Origin: Bedellia somnulentella
Taxonomy: Eukaryota > Arthropoda > Insecta > Lepidoptera > Bedelliidae
DNA length: 64,000 nucleotides
Direction: 5' to 3'
NCBI GenBank assembly: GCA_963576735.1
Contig: OY755189.1
Span: 2,480,001 to 2,544,000, forward strand
Position 1 is the stretch's first letter. Each line of letters opens with the position of its first letter. Of the stretch, positions 11,501 through 22,568 are shown piece after piece. The position numbers and the translations under genes were made by a program. Below the pieces are notes generated by a model, which searched no databases, was not told the origin of the DNA, and saw only the letters and a list, made by a program, of their open reading frames with translations.

Positions 11501-11713
11501 CTTTCTTGAGATGTAGAATTGAAGACCATCGCCTTTCGAAGGATTTTAAGAACAATGTAAGGTTACATATGGTTGAGCCTATTTAATATCGTACTATAAT
11601 AGAAATACCGGAAATACGAAGAATAATACAGTAATTGTCGCTTTCTCATCCGAGAGGCATCTTTGCCAGGTCTACCCATCTCTAAAACTCGTAAAATAAA
11701 ATATTTTTTAACA

Positions 11714-12235
11714 AAAAGAAAACCGACTTCATAGAAAAACAACCGAAAATAAACAATCTAGTACTAAAAAGTACGAAATAAGTTTTTTAATTGAATATGA
11801 GTACTGTGATTGATACCTTAGCAATTTCTTTATTCCACACGCGTCAGTTCAACCTACCTAAATATTACAATTCTCTTAAATTAATTTTTGAGTCGGTGCC
11901 AGACAAACAAAAGTAAATTCACCCTGCTATCTATACAATCTATAAAATATTATATCGTACAAAAATCAATTTACCCTACAACTACAAGGTACCCTACATT
12001 TTACATGTGCGAAATACACACTTCTTATTATCAATAATCATCGAGGCTGGCACCGGCTCACAAATTAATTTAAGAGAATTTTAAGATTTAGGTAGGTTGA
12101 ACTGACGCGTGTGGAATAAAGAAATTGCTAAGGTATCAATCACAGTACTCATATTCAATTAAAAAACTTATTTCGTACTTTTTAGTACTAGATTGTTTAT
12201 TTTCGGTTGTTTTTCTATGAAGTCGGTTTTCTTTT
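11714..12235. mobile_element. Long-inverted-repeat DNA element
   Basis: Two arms of about 187 bp (11714-11902 and 12047-12235) are inverted copies of each other with few mismatches. The outer ends are AAAAGAAAACCGACTTCATA and its complement, and the spacer of about 145 bp is unrelated. No transposase. Flanks suggest a short AAC or TTAAC duplication but this is ambiguous. Non-autonomous, foldback/MITE type. Confidence 0.85.
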
Positions 12236-12767
12236 AACTTAATCTCGACTGGCAACCGCGCGAGCGGGACACACTTCTCTCTCACACGGCTCTCGTTCTA
12301 GGACGTTTCTCTGCTTGACAGTCTTTAAAAGATAATTAACTTTATTGCATGGTAATAAATTGCATTTTTGTTTACCATATTTTTGTAAGTACGCTCTCCT
12401 GTTTAGTTAGTAGCTTCATGAGATCAAGCTATACACGATGACAGCTGTCACGACTTTATGTCAAAGCGATAGAAAATATTTTCGCTGTCAAAGATACCGC
12501 TTGACGTGTGAGCGAGTATTCAACGTCTTGAAAGTTTTATTTGTTTTTGAATTACTGTTAAATTTTATCAAATTTTAGGGCCTATACTACTAGTCCGTCA
12601 TATGATCGACAGATGTGTTTTATTTAAATTGCCGATTTTTTATTTTCACTGAACATTCAGCATAAGTATATGGTTTTGAACTAGACACTGACCAACCTTT
12701 TTATCTAATATTTATATAAATATAGTCACGGCTCTGTAAAGCTAGAGTTTCGGAATTAGAACATCCT

Positions 12768-13018
12768 GCTGTGTAGTGTCGGCTTAGAATAGCACTACCC
12801 CATTTCTTCCGTTGGGTGTACGTAAGAGGCGACTAACGGTATTGGGGCTTTTAAGGAATTTTTAGGCGATGTAGTTGGAGACCCATCACCAACTACCTTT
12901 ATTTTACCATCTTTTCCCCACTCACACTTCCAAAAGTGGCTGAGAAATTTTTAATTCCTTAGATCTGGCTACCCCTTCTAGGGATTTATAGCCGTGAGTA
13001 TATGTGGGTATGTATGTA
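12768..13018 (+). mobile_element. SINE-A, full length
   Basis: Complete from GCTGTGTAGTG to GCCGTGAGTATATG and a TATG tail. Carries the box B-like GGTTGGAGACCC (here GTTGGAGACCC) seen in most copies. Confidence 0.9.
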
Positions 13019-13112
13019 AAATCCTCAACAGCTTTTGGTAGTTGAAGTCGGAGAAGACGATAAAACAGGATGGTTGGTGATGGGTCTTCCGCCTCATCTC
13101 CCAACAGTATTC
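13019..13112 (-). repeat. SINE-A fragment
   Basis: Diverged middle section, tail-to-tail with the preceding full copy. Confidence 0.5.
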
Positions 13113-13555
13113 TAAGCGGACCCTGCGTAGCTAAATATTACATTTACTTTTATACGTCTTGATCTCAAATATTAACCAGTCCTGCCAACCTCCTTACATT
13201 AAGGAAGTCAGCAAAGTCAGTCGATAGGTTATTGTTCCACAACAAATCGAGACGACACATCGTTTGTGTCAAGCGGGTGGGCAGATAGTACTTTGACCTT
13301 AGCCTCTTCACACGTTCACGCAGTTTACTATGATAAAACTATCACTTTAACTTCACACATTATGTGATATGTGATTGTTGCGAGAGTATCTTGTCTGATT
13401 GGTTGGAATGTTTGCAGATGCGTTTGTGTTTAGTGATTTTTTAGTCTCTCGTCTTATCCTTCAATCCTTGAGTATTTATTGTAGGTATAAGAAAAGAATA
13501 GAAAACTCTTTATTACACATCAAAAAGGAGAAACATTATTATTATTTAGTTTTTC

Positions 13556-13695
13556 AGTATTCACTCACGCCATTAGTTCCCATTGAGGTAGGCAATGACT
13601 TTCGATTGCTACTCTGTACGATCCTGGCACATCTCTCGAGCTTCGTCAACATAAATCAATCTTTTTATACATGCTCTTTTATTCTTCAGATTATC
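13556..13695 (-). repeat. SINE-B copy
   Basis: CTCACGCCATTAGTTCCCATT through to CTCTTTTATTCTTCAGA. The 5' end is slightly shortened. Confidence 0.8.
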
Positions 13696-14084
13696 TTTTC
13701 TCAATATCGATAAGGGAACATTGATAATGCTAATGGTGATACTAATGGTAAAAATCTTTAAATGATGCTGAGACCAGAAGCTAATTATTTACTTGTATGC
13801 GGGCACATAATAAATACATTTGTGTTTTTTGTAACTTAACAACAGCTTTTGTTTATAGCCTTATCTATCTGTTACAGCAATGAATACATATTTACTATCT
13901 TCCTTTAACACTCTTATGAGTTTGTCAATAGGATCACTCTAAAATTCCTATGTTGGATATGTGTTACAGCATTTACGTATTTCATAAAATGTTGTTACAC
14001 ACATACCCGGCTTGCAATAGATGTTCCGCGGTATGAGTCTTTATTTAATTAAGGAAATAATCTGAACTCTGGCCTTTGTTCATA

Positions 14085-14192
14085 CAAACATAACATACAC
14101 GTACTCACGCCATTAGTTACCATTGGGGTAGGCAGAGACTATCGATTGCCACGTACGACCGTGGCACACCTATGGAGCTTCGTGTACATTTA
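14085..14192 (-). repeat. SINE-B, 5'-truncated
   Basis: Retains the TATG-side half; stops after the GAAGCT block. Confidence 0.75.
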
Positions 14193-14599
14193 AAGATATG
14201 TACCTACTGATACTTTAGACATACAAATATTGCCTTTGTCTTACAGAAATGAACAGGATGTGTTAATATTTGTGAGAGTTATTTGATAAGAGTGGTGTGC
14301 CTCCTCCTAGATAAGGACTTATACCATACTCTTGACCTTAGACGATGTAAGGAAATAAAGACAAACAGCTGAGAATAGATTAGATAATGATACTACATGA
14401 GTTTTAATATGGCTTTAGTCTTCTAGTTTGCATTTTTCTAGCCTTTTTATCTACATACAAAATCAAATCTTTACTTTTTATACTAGCTAAACAGGCAAAC
14501 GTTGTTTTGTCATATCTATAAATAAATACGTTCTAGAAAATTTGTAGTGTGTATTAAATAAAATAGAAATGTTTGGGGTGGACAATCCTACCACTGATT

Positions 14600-14744
14600 A
14601 AGTACAAGGGTACAGTGTCCATGCAAAACGTGGGTACTCTGAACACCGGGTGACAAAGTCACGTGATGTTCAGAAGTATTAGTATCTCTGCCAACCCCTT
14701 CGGGGATATTCGGCGTGAACGTTTATGTTATGTTATGTTATGAT
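14600..14744 (+). repeat. SINE-C, 3' portion with (TTATG)n tail
   Basis: Ends GGCGTGAACGTT followed by four TTATG-type repeats, showing the native tail of family C. Confidence 0.85.
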
Positions 14745-15714
14745 TTTTTTAAATAATAAATATTTACATATATATCTGGGGGCACGGCAGTGCCCCTGCC
14801 AAGTCTCGAGCAAAACGGGCACGGCCGTACCATCTTTTCTCGAAGCGGTTCGCGGCTGTTTCGCCCCCCCTATATCTTCGACGTGGACAAAGCTAGGAGT
14901 TTAGATTTCGGTGAATAATAGTAGGCATTAGAACAAGCTTAAGTTCGAAATTACACGCCAAATGAATTAATAGTTTAGGAGTTACGGTCGATCAAAGTTA
15001 CACCATTTTGTCACTCACTGACTCACTGACAGATCATCAAAAATCTAAGGTACTTCTAGCAGACTTAGAAACTTCAAATTTTGCACCAAGATAGGTCATT
15101 AGCCACATATAAAGGAAAAATTATAAAAACATTAAAAAATTATATGCCATAGAAAACAATTTTATATTTGCGGTTTGGCAAGAACATTATGTATGGATTT
15201 TGACTGCATTGTTAACTTTGTTCGTTGTTCAAGTACCTATTCAATTGGATGAATACATACATAGAATAGAAAAGAATAATATAAATGTAATACATAGACT
15301 ATCATTAATACAAATTAATACATAAAGTTCATTAAATTAATAAAGCTAAAACTCCATTGTATTGCGATAAATATTGTATGAGCGCTCGATAGATGGCGTT
15401 GTACCTGTCTGAATCGCTCTATGGTTTCGTTACAAAGCGCAGTGTATGTAAGTAGTACTTCAAAATAATTTGATAATATTCATTTGATACATCTGTCAAT
15501 GAAAACCCATTTCGAAACTAAAAAATATTGTAGTGTGATAATTGATATTCGGAGAACTTTACGTGTTATTTAGTTTAGTTTAGTTATAGTTTGTAAGTTA
15601 GTAGATATATATTTATTTAGTTAGTTATTTGTTAGTTAGTTTAGTTCTATTTAGTTTGCATATATATATAAGTTTAAGCCCTATTGTTATAGAAGTAATT
15701 GTAAATATAGTGTA

Positions 15715-15888
15715 ATGGAACGTGAAATATTGTACATAAATGGCGACCTTTGTCCACACAGAGTCATCTCTATTCCTGGAGATGGGTCGTGTTTATTTCA
15801 TTCGTTGTCATACAGCATGTATGGGAGTTTTCAGTCGTCAAACGATAAGGGAATTTTAGTAGTATCAAAGCTCAGGAGACAGCAATAG
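15715..15888 (+). pseudogene. OTU cysteine-protease-like N-terminus, 57 codons
   Basis: ATG start, then at residues 18-34 ISIPGDGSCLFHSLSYS, the catalytic D-G-x-C-L/F motif of OTU deubiquitinase-like proteases (Asp23 and Cys26). The frame stops soon after. The catalytic His region of a roughly 130-residue domain is absent, so it cannot be active. It overlaps the next frame by 16 bases, consistent with an internal deletion of one longer gene. Confidence 0.65.
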
Positions 15889-16073
15889 CTGAATATAATC
15901 GACTCCGAAGTATATATCGCCCAGACTTGTCTACCTTAGAAGTAACGAAGCCTCAGAGAAGAAACAAAAGAGATAGAGACAGAGAATGGGTTCTAAGCAA
16001 AGCAGTAGCTGACGTCCAAGAAATTGTGAGGTCACCTAAAAGTAAAAGAAAGGAATACACTTACAAAAAATAA
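15873..16073 (+). pseudogene. C-terminal remnant of the same coding region
   Basis: 66 codons open to a TAA: ETAIAEYNRLRSIYRP, a basic stretch PQRRNKRDRDREWV, then a lysine-rich end KSKRKEYTYKK. It has no start of its own and is in a different frame from the OTU piece. Coding-like, charged and soluble; function unknown. Confidence 0.5.
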
Positions 16074-16077
16074 ATGA

Positions 16078-16776
16078 GATCCCACCAAAAACATTAAATG
16101 TAAAAAAATGCCAAGTCTCTCGATGCAGTCTTTCCATCGTAAAAAGTTTTGAGATCTCATAGAAGCCAAGTCCTATTCAAAATATTTCGTAGTTATAAAT
16201 CAACATTTAGTAATTGTATCAATAGTTTTCTTTATATTATAATTATAGTGACTTGGCAATGAGCACAAATTAAAAGCTGCTTGCTGCCTGGAATTATGTG
16301 CAAATGTTACTGACGAGACCAGTGATCAGATTATTTGTTATGTGTGAATCATGATGGTCACTACCGACTACATTCTCCAATACAATAATTAAGAATACCT
16401 TACGGGCCATCGCTTTATGAAAGTAAATGAATCGAGAGTGCACTAAGACTGACTGCCGTTGCCGAAATTCGGTTGGGACGACACGGATAAACCAACAGAA
16501 AATTAATTTTGTGATATTAATGTTTACGCATGCGGTGTGTGTAACTTTAAACTCCTCCAAATATGCCGTTTTATTTGTTTCTTCTTGTGCTCATTGCCAA
16601 GTCACTATAATTATAATATAAAGAAAACTATTGATACAATTACTAAATGTTGATTTATAACTACGAAATATTTTGAATAGGACTTGGCTTCTATGAGATC
16701 TCAAAACTTTTTACGATGGAAAGACTGCATCGAGAGACTTGGCATTTTTTTACATTTAATGTTTTTGGTGGGATAC
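16078..16776. mobile_element. Long-inverted-repeat element, about 195 bp arms
   Basis: 16078-16272 and 16580-16776 are near-identical inverted copies, with outer ends ATCCCACCAAAAACATTAAA and its complement. The 307 bp spacer holds no credible gene. It sits 5 bp after the stop of the OTU-linked frame, so it may be an insertion or the end of that element. No TSD is obvious. Confidence 0.85.
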
Positions 16777-16934
16777 ATATTTTCACGGCCATAAATTACG
16801 AAAAGGAATAGCCTAGCCGGAACAATTTTTTTAATAATTAATAGACAAATTGTATTAAATAATTTACGGTAACCAAAATTAACAACACATAAATCAATAT
16901 GCAGGTAAAACGGCTAGCAAATCTAGTAAGAACA

Positions 16935-17205
16935 AAGGGGTCTATTTTTATATGGAACGTGTATTTTCAAGGCTTTCGTGGTTTTTTATTCGACTTTGTA
17001 GTATCTTCAATACGTTATACATATTGCTTTGAGGATGAGCAATCAACATTTTATAGTGATGTACGACTTTAAATTCAAATACGGGGTAGCCAGAGCTGTA
17101 AATTCGAAATTCAACTGTCCCTATAGGAAGGTTTCCGGCCAACTCGCCCAAAGTCGTAAATAGTCCCATAATACCTTTAGTAGCCTTGCACGACATATAA
17201 TATAA
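16935..17205 (-). repeat. SINE-A, very old copy
   Basis: Read on the minus strand it follows the SINE-A order (GGCTACTAAAGGTATTATGG ... AGCTCTGGCTACCCC) with many substitutions. An open frame here is by chance. Confidence 0.55.
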
Positions 17206-17264
17206 AATCATTTGTACTTACATACCTAAACAACAAATTTAAGGTCTGTTAGGATTAAAGTAAG

Positions 17265-17485
17265 TTTAGAAACAGCACACCTACCTACCCCATTTCCTCT
17301 CAAGCGTACAAAGTGACGAAGGGTAATGGGGCATTTTTTTACGGTTGTTAGGCGATGTGTCTGGAAACCCAACACTAACGATACTTTTTTACTATTTTCT
17401 CGCCAATCAACCACCAAAAGTGACGGAAGAATTTCCAACTAAAAGGTCTGGCTACCTTATCTTGGGTTTTATAGCGTATAAATTG
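17265..17485 (+). repeat. SINE-A, old copy
   Basis: Recognisable CCCCATTTCC, GGCGATGTGTCTGG and GTCTGGCTACC blocks in the right order; the tail is lost. Confidence 0.65.
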
Positions 17486-17836
17486 TATAGAGTATATAGT
17501 ATAAAAAGGTAAAAGGTTATTTAAGAAGTATTAGCTAGCAGTATTTAATACCGGGACTGTGATGAGTTCAATAAATTCAAATGTATCGTTTCAAAAGCCA
17601 AGTTCAAGATTAATGATAAACACGCTGTTATCTTTTGTTGATAAACAAAACGCGGGTCATCGTTTTTAATCGTCCGTGCAATTTAGTACCAATTTTATTT
17701 CTGATAAAACTATCATTAAAGTTTCTGAAGACGCGTGTTTTAAAACTTTTTGTCTACGCTACTAAACTAAATTTATTCCAAATAAAAAAATACACTGCTA
17801 AATAAATATTATTTGAAGTATTAATAAAGAACTTAC

Positions 17837-18080
17837 CAAATAAATCTCAAAGTTTAGATCGCGAATTCAAACATATAACTCCGACAAAAAGTTCCCATAG
17901 CTTAATAAATATAACTAAAATATCACTCACACAATAGTTTTAATTCAATTTAAAACAGTTCGTGATAATAATACATTCAAATCAAAACACAAATCTTTTT
18001 TCGAACCACGCGATCGAATGTTTTTTTTTAATTCGTCGACACGTTCAACAGCAAAGAGGTTTGACACCGACTGACGGACT
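17837..18080 (-). other. Candidate non-coding first exon of a host gene
   Basis: Downstream of the TATA box on the minus strand lies a TCAGT initiator-like site (about 18074-18070). About 235 bases without a long frame follow, ending in a GTAAGT donor (17836-17831). A short upstream ATG frame is present. Inferred as 5' UTR exon; the coding exons were not found at lower coordinates in this window. Confidence 0.4.
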
Positions 18081-18123
18081 GCTTAATGCGGCAAGCGGAC
18101 ACAGGAGGGCGCCCGGGCGCGGC

Positions 18124-18129
18124 TATATA
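18124..18129 (-). promoter_or_regulatory. TATA box in GC-rich promoter
   Basis: TATATA on the minus strand, preceded by GTTCG and followed by GCCGCGCCCGGGCGC, a GC island that is unusual in this AT-rich window. The TATA to TCAGT spacing (about 55 bp) is longer than the usual 30 bp, so the start site is uncertain. Confidence 0.4.
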
Positions 18130-18180
18130 CGAACAGGGTATAGCAAAAGAATGCAATCAACTTAGCACTTTCAGCACTAT

Positions 18181-19420
18181 TCTATAAGAGAAACACCATG
18201 AATTAGCTGCATAACAATAGAAAATGTTTTGAATATTTTATATATAAATACAATTTTTTATTCAGTTTCTATAAAATAAAAGATTGACACGGAATAAAAA
18301 TTAGAAGCACCACGCTACTAAGTGTATTTCTGGACTTTTCAACAACTTTATTTTGATTGTTAGGTTACATCAATATTTATTGTAAGATTAATAAAGATAA
18401 AAAGATAAATATTATCTTAATACCTAAATATAAACAATCCATTTAAACTTTTCTAAAGATATAGCAGCGCATTTCAGCTAAAAAAGTGAGTTCAGCAGGA
18501 GAAGTAAATCAGCGTTTGCGCGAGGAATTATAAATTGATCCTACCGCGACGGAGCTAAGTACATTTTATTTCTTCCCCGGATAGACCAAGCACTCCCATT
18601 ACGATGTTCTCTCAAAAGATAAGTTACCAGTCTTCCAGTACAATAATGATAGGGTACCTACGATCAAAGTACGATACGTAACCCGAACGGATGTATAAAA
18701 TTGATGGTAATAACACCCAACATTCAAGCATTCATATGACGGATATTCATATTTGATAACAAACGTTGGTTAAATGTTTAAAATTTTAACGAATTGGAAA
18801 TATTATTTATATTTTGAGAAAAAGTTAGGTCTATTTTATAGATTCAGATATCTATAGTACGCTCTACCCACAACAAGATGGCAGTCTATTTACTCATAGT
18901 CTATCTACTAGACGCTAGATGGCGCTGCACAGAATTATTTTTATATAGTGTTTGCCCACGGCCTTATGACTCCTCTAGTTTGTTCTTGACCTTAGGGTAG
19001 ATATGGGGTGGTTTGATACTGACAGTATTATTTGTTTGTATCCTTGTTTCATTTTAGGGTAAGATATAAACTATGCAGCCTATAGTGTTGAGTGAGTCAT
19101 AAATTTTAGATGTTTAAATATAAACCAAAACTAACTCAAGGAAGGTGATCTTTTTCGTATGCATAAAAATGTTGGATGTGTAAGAACCTGTGGCACTAAA
19201 AATAGTCCGGTACACTCTTCGACGCTACTTATATTTATCATTATGTTCTATTTATTTTATGATGAGTGCACATTTCCTTTCTTTATATGTATGTATCTTC
19301 TGACTGCAAAGCAAGAACGTATAATTGAATGTAATGTATGTTGCGACTACATTCCATCTTAACACCTCAACTACTGGACTGAAAACAATTTTTTCAAAAG
19401 TTTAAAACTATTGTGGATGT
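18181..19420. other. Intergenic DNA, nothing recognised
   Basis: AT-rich. 18480-18700 has a less AT-rich patch with short open stretches on both strands but no supported gene. Confidence 0.4.
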
Positions 19421-19426
19421 AAATCT

Positions 19427-19490
19427 AAAATGTAAGCTCTAGCTACCACTTTTTGGGATTTATGGCCGTGAGTATATGAATTTATGTAAA
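19427..19490 (+). repeat. SINE-A 3' end
   Basis: AGCTCTAGCTACC ... GGCCGTGAGTATATGAATTT; 5'-truncated. Confidence 0.65.
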
Positions 19491-19787
19491 AAAGAAGCAC
19501 TTTTTTTTCCCCCAAGGGCCTGTGTGGTCCCTCTAGTTCGCAGCTGGCATAACTTACCACTATAACGCATTGGAGAGCCATTTAGTCATTCTTTCGTTAA
19601 AATAAAAACAAAACATGCCAAAAGCAAAGGTGTACACGTCAAAGACTAAAGTCTTGTCGATAGCTAGGGCAGTGGTTAGTCTGATTACGTAGTAATCTCT
19701 ATATAGTTTGTGGTGTTTGCCTATAACTAGTTATTGATTTTCTAAAAATAACTTTTATTTGTATTCATTAGTAATAGTTTACATATA

Positions 19788-19993
19788 TACATACATATCC
19801 ATATACCCACAGCTATAAATCCCTAGAAGGGGTAGGGGTAGGGCTAGGGGGGGGTAGCCTCAACCACTTTTGGAAAGTTGAGTGGGGAAAAGATGGTAAA
19901 ATAAAGGTGGATGGTGATGGGTCTCCAACCACATCGCCTAAAAATCCCTAAAAGAAATAGGGTAGTGCTAAGCCAAAACTACACAGCTCACAA
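19788..19993 (-). repeat. SINE-A with internal deletions
   Basis: Carries a local GGGGTAGGGGTAGGGC expansion and lacks the CCGTTAGTCGCCTCTTACG segment, with clean sequence on either side. Confidence 0.8.
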
Positions 19994-20053
19994 TTTACAC
20001 AGTAATAATTTAGTGTCAATAAAATAAACCATGTATAATTCATACATACATGC

Positions 20054-20202
20054 AAAGACAGACGTCCGAAGTATAAGGAATATGAAAAGATTGATGAATT
20101 TAAACGAAGCTAGAGAGGTTTGTCAGGATCGTACGAAGTGGCGATCGATAGTCTCTGCCTACCCCAATGTGAACTAATGGCGTGAGTATATGTATTAATG
20201 TA
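20054..20202 (+). repeat. SINE-B copy
   Basis: ACGTCCGAAGTATAAGGAAT through to GGCGTGAGTATATG. Lacks the GAGCATGTATG block. Confidence 0.85.
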
Positions 20203-20212
20203 ATTCATACAT

Positions 20213-20342
20213 AGTCAAGTCAATTACTCCAATTGTGGTAGGTACGCACAGACTATCAACCGCCTCTTAACGATCCTGGAAAACCTCATCATTCCTCTCA
20301 TACTCATACATGCTCTTCTTACTTTCGCTTCGGACCTGCCTA
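20213..20342 (-). repeat. SINE-B, diverged
   Basis: GGTAGGTACGCACAGACTAT ... CGGACCTGCC; tail-to-tail with the preceding copy. Confidence 0.65.
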
Positions 20343-20679
20343 TGAAAAAAACTTCAAACGTCTTGCATACAATAACTCATTCTATGCAATTATATTACGA
20401 GTATCTTCCACTTTGATAAGAGATTTTTTTAAGGAATTGAAAGAGCAAATAAACCTGTGTTGTTACAATTTTTGCAAACTAACTTACGAATGAATCAAAT
20501 TTTATAGTTACTAAAATAAAATACTCTGCTTGTACCTAGAAACTACAGAAACTAAACAAATGAGGCTATTCGATGCAACCATGCTCTCCGAATTAACGGC
20601 AGAACTTAATACCATTAAACTAGCGGGGTTAGAAAAAAGCTTATCATCGAGTTTCGACTCATTATCAAACTCCGACTCA

Positions 20680-21075
20680 ACCCAAACATTCACGCCGTAT
20701 ATCCCCGAAAGGGTTGGCAGAGGTACTAATAGTTCTAAAGATCACGTGACATTGTCACCTGGTCTTTAGAGTACCCACGTTTTGCTGAACATTGTACTCT
20801 CGTGAGAGTGATATCGCTGTTTTGCACGAATGAGATGATGAGCATGGCTAAATATATCTCTGCCATGTGGATTTCCTCAAGCGGTTTTCCACACCATCAT
20901 GATATTATTTTTTTAATTTATTTATACATTATAAATAACATTACACTAATTATACTGTGATCACTTAATCCTCTTCTGAGGTTCGGTTGTAAATTAACAA
21001 CACAATTTTTTTTTTAAAGGCAATTTAATCGTCAAATCATCGTCTGAACGATAAGCGGCCATCTACCCACTGAGC
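20680..21075 (-). repeat. SINE-C interrupted by a LINE 3' end
   Basis: 20680-20903 holds the 3' half and 21018-21075 holds the tRNA head (box A region CTCAGTGGGTAGATGGCC on the minus strand). Between them is T-rich sequence with AATAAAT on the minus strand, resembling an antisense LINE 3' UTR. Confidence 0.7.
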
Positions 21076-21197
21076 AAATTTAAAGTGAAGTATGCCAGCT
21101 ATATGCACTACGATGCAGCAGAGCAATTAGTGAGAGTGATTGACTGACACCAAAACAATGTAATACACATACACAAATGCACATACATACATTAACA

Positions 21198-21199
21198 CA

Positions 21200-21242
<43 letters not shown>
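21198..21242. repeat. (AC)n microsatellite
   Basis: About 22 uninterrupted AC units, preceded by shorter CACATACA runs. Confidence 0.95.
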
Positions 21243-21246
<4 letters not shown>

Positions 21247-21339
21247 AATTACACTGTACCATTTTTTCTTTAGGATTTTTTGTATTAAAATCTTTTAATT
21301 TGCTGTTGTAATTAAACATGAAACACACAAACGCACACA

Positions 21340-21645
21340 CATACACATATACATATATATTTAAGCTAAAAATTTATTTTTTTGTTTTAATTAGAATCTT
21401 ATTATGCATGCTTTCCAATATACTTTATCAAAAGTGTATCAAAAATAATGTAAATTCTTATAGTTTTTTTTTATATTTTTTCTTACTGTCGGATTGTCAT
21501 ATTGTTTATAACTACTCGGTATCCACGATTCAGGCCTGCCTAGTGTGGGGCCACAGGTACTCAATTAAATGTATAAAGCAACATCTTAATGTAATATCCT
21601 GTCTGTACTGATACTGATGTGTTTGGAAATAAAGCTATCACGATT
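21340..21645 (+). repeat. LINE 3' UTR, LINE-1-like
   Basis: Contains TATCCACGATTCAGGCCTGCC and GTGGGGCC, closely resembling GATCCCTGCGATACAGGCTCCGCCTA in the LINE-1 3' UTR, and ends near AATAAAGC. A 5'-truncated relative of LINE-1. Confidence 0.55.
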
Positions 21646-21838
21646 GCGTTTTTGACTCATTCCCATGCATACTCAACTAGCATTTTAATACATATACAAT
21701 ACACTCTCGGCTAATAATCCAAAAACAGAGTAGCCATAACTTCATAGTTATACTACTGGAGACATTTTTGGAAGTTTACAAGGGAAAATATTGAAAAAAG
21801 GTTGGTAATGGTAATGAATAAAGGTTGGAAAATAACAA

Positions 21839-22080
21839 ACATACATACATATGCTCACGGCTATAAATCCCTAGAAGGGGTAGCCAGAGCTAAGGAAATA
21901 GAAATTCCTCAGCCACTTTTGGAAGTTGCGTGGGGAAAAGATGGTAAAATAAAGGTTGTTGGTGATGGGTCTTCAACCGCATCGCCCAAAAATCCCTTAA
22001 AAAGTCCCAATACCGTTAGTCGCCTCTTACGTACACCCACCGGAAGAAATGGGGTAGTGCTATTGTAAGCCTACACAGCA
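21839..22080 (-). mobile_element. SINE-A, full length
   Basis: CATA tail, complete body, 5' end at TACACAGCA. One extra A in AAAAAGTCCC. Confidence 0.9.
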
Positions 22081-22472
22081 GCAAAATAAAAATGATAACA
22101 AAAATATCAACATCCGTAATCATCTTTTAAGTCTAACGCGGTTAGAAATGTATAAGTGCTATTCTAAGCCGACACTATCAGATCTCCATCAGGTACAGCG
22201 TAAATACAAAGTAAGATTGAATAAGAATTTGCAAGTTAAATGACCGATGACTAATTGAAATTAGAAATATGTTATCTACAGTTTAGTATTGATTTCCTTG
22301 TTTGTTGCACAAGTTAATAATAGATCGTTTGACAGAACGATAGTTTGCGTGCAATTTGGATAATTTAATTACATTGCTTTTTAATAATGGCTACATGTAT
22401 TGTGTTTTTTGTATTTTTGTGAAAACTTTAATTTCTAAATCATATATATAAAAAACTTAAGTAGTTGACATT

Positions 22473-22548
22473 ATACATACATACATATTCTCACGCCGTT
22501 AGTTCCCATTGGGGTAGGCAGAGACTATCGATCGCCACTTTGTAATAA
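22473..22548 (-). repeat. SINE-B, 5'-truncated, left arm of an inverted pair
   Basis: Ends at GATCGCCACTTTG and passes into TAATAATATAATATT, which is the same flank in inverted form as that of the B copy at 23.5 kb. Confidence 0.8.
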
Positions 22549-22568
22549 TATAATATTTTAATATAATA

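Larger units (their letters stand above)
14763..16073 (+). mobile_element. Degenerate element carrying OTU-like coding remnants
   Basis: Starts with a GC-rich block (GGGGGCACGGCAGTGCCCCT, then TCTCGAAGCGGTTCGCGGCT) and a CACTCACTGACTCACTGACA motif. A non-coding leader follows, then two overlapping short frames. OTU-type proteases occur in some insect Helitrons and large DNA transposons, so a transposon origin is likely. I cannot fix the class because neither terminus is clear. Confidence 0.5.

Noticed and set aside
16948..17211. 87-codon minus-strand frame with protein-like text
   Set aside because: Aligns in order with a diverged SINE-A copy; open by chance.
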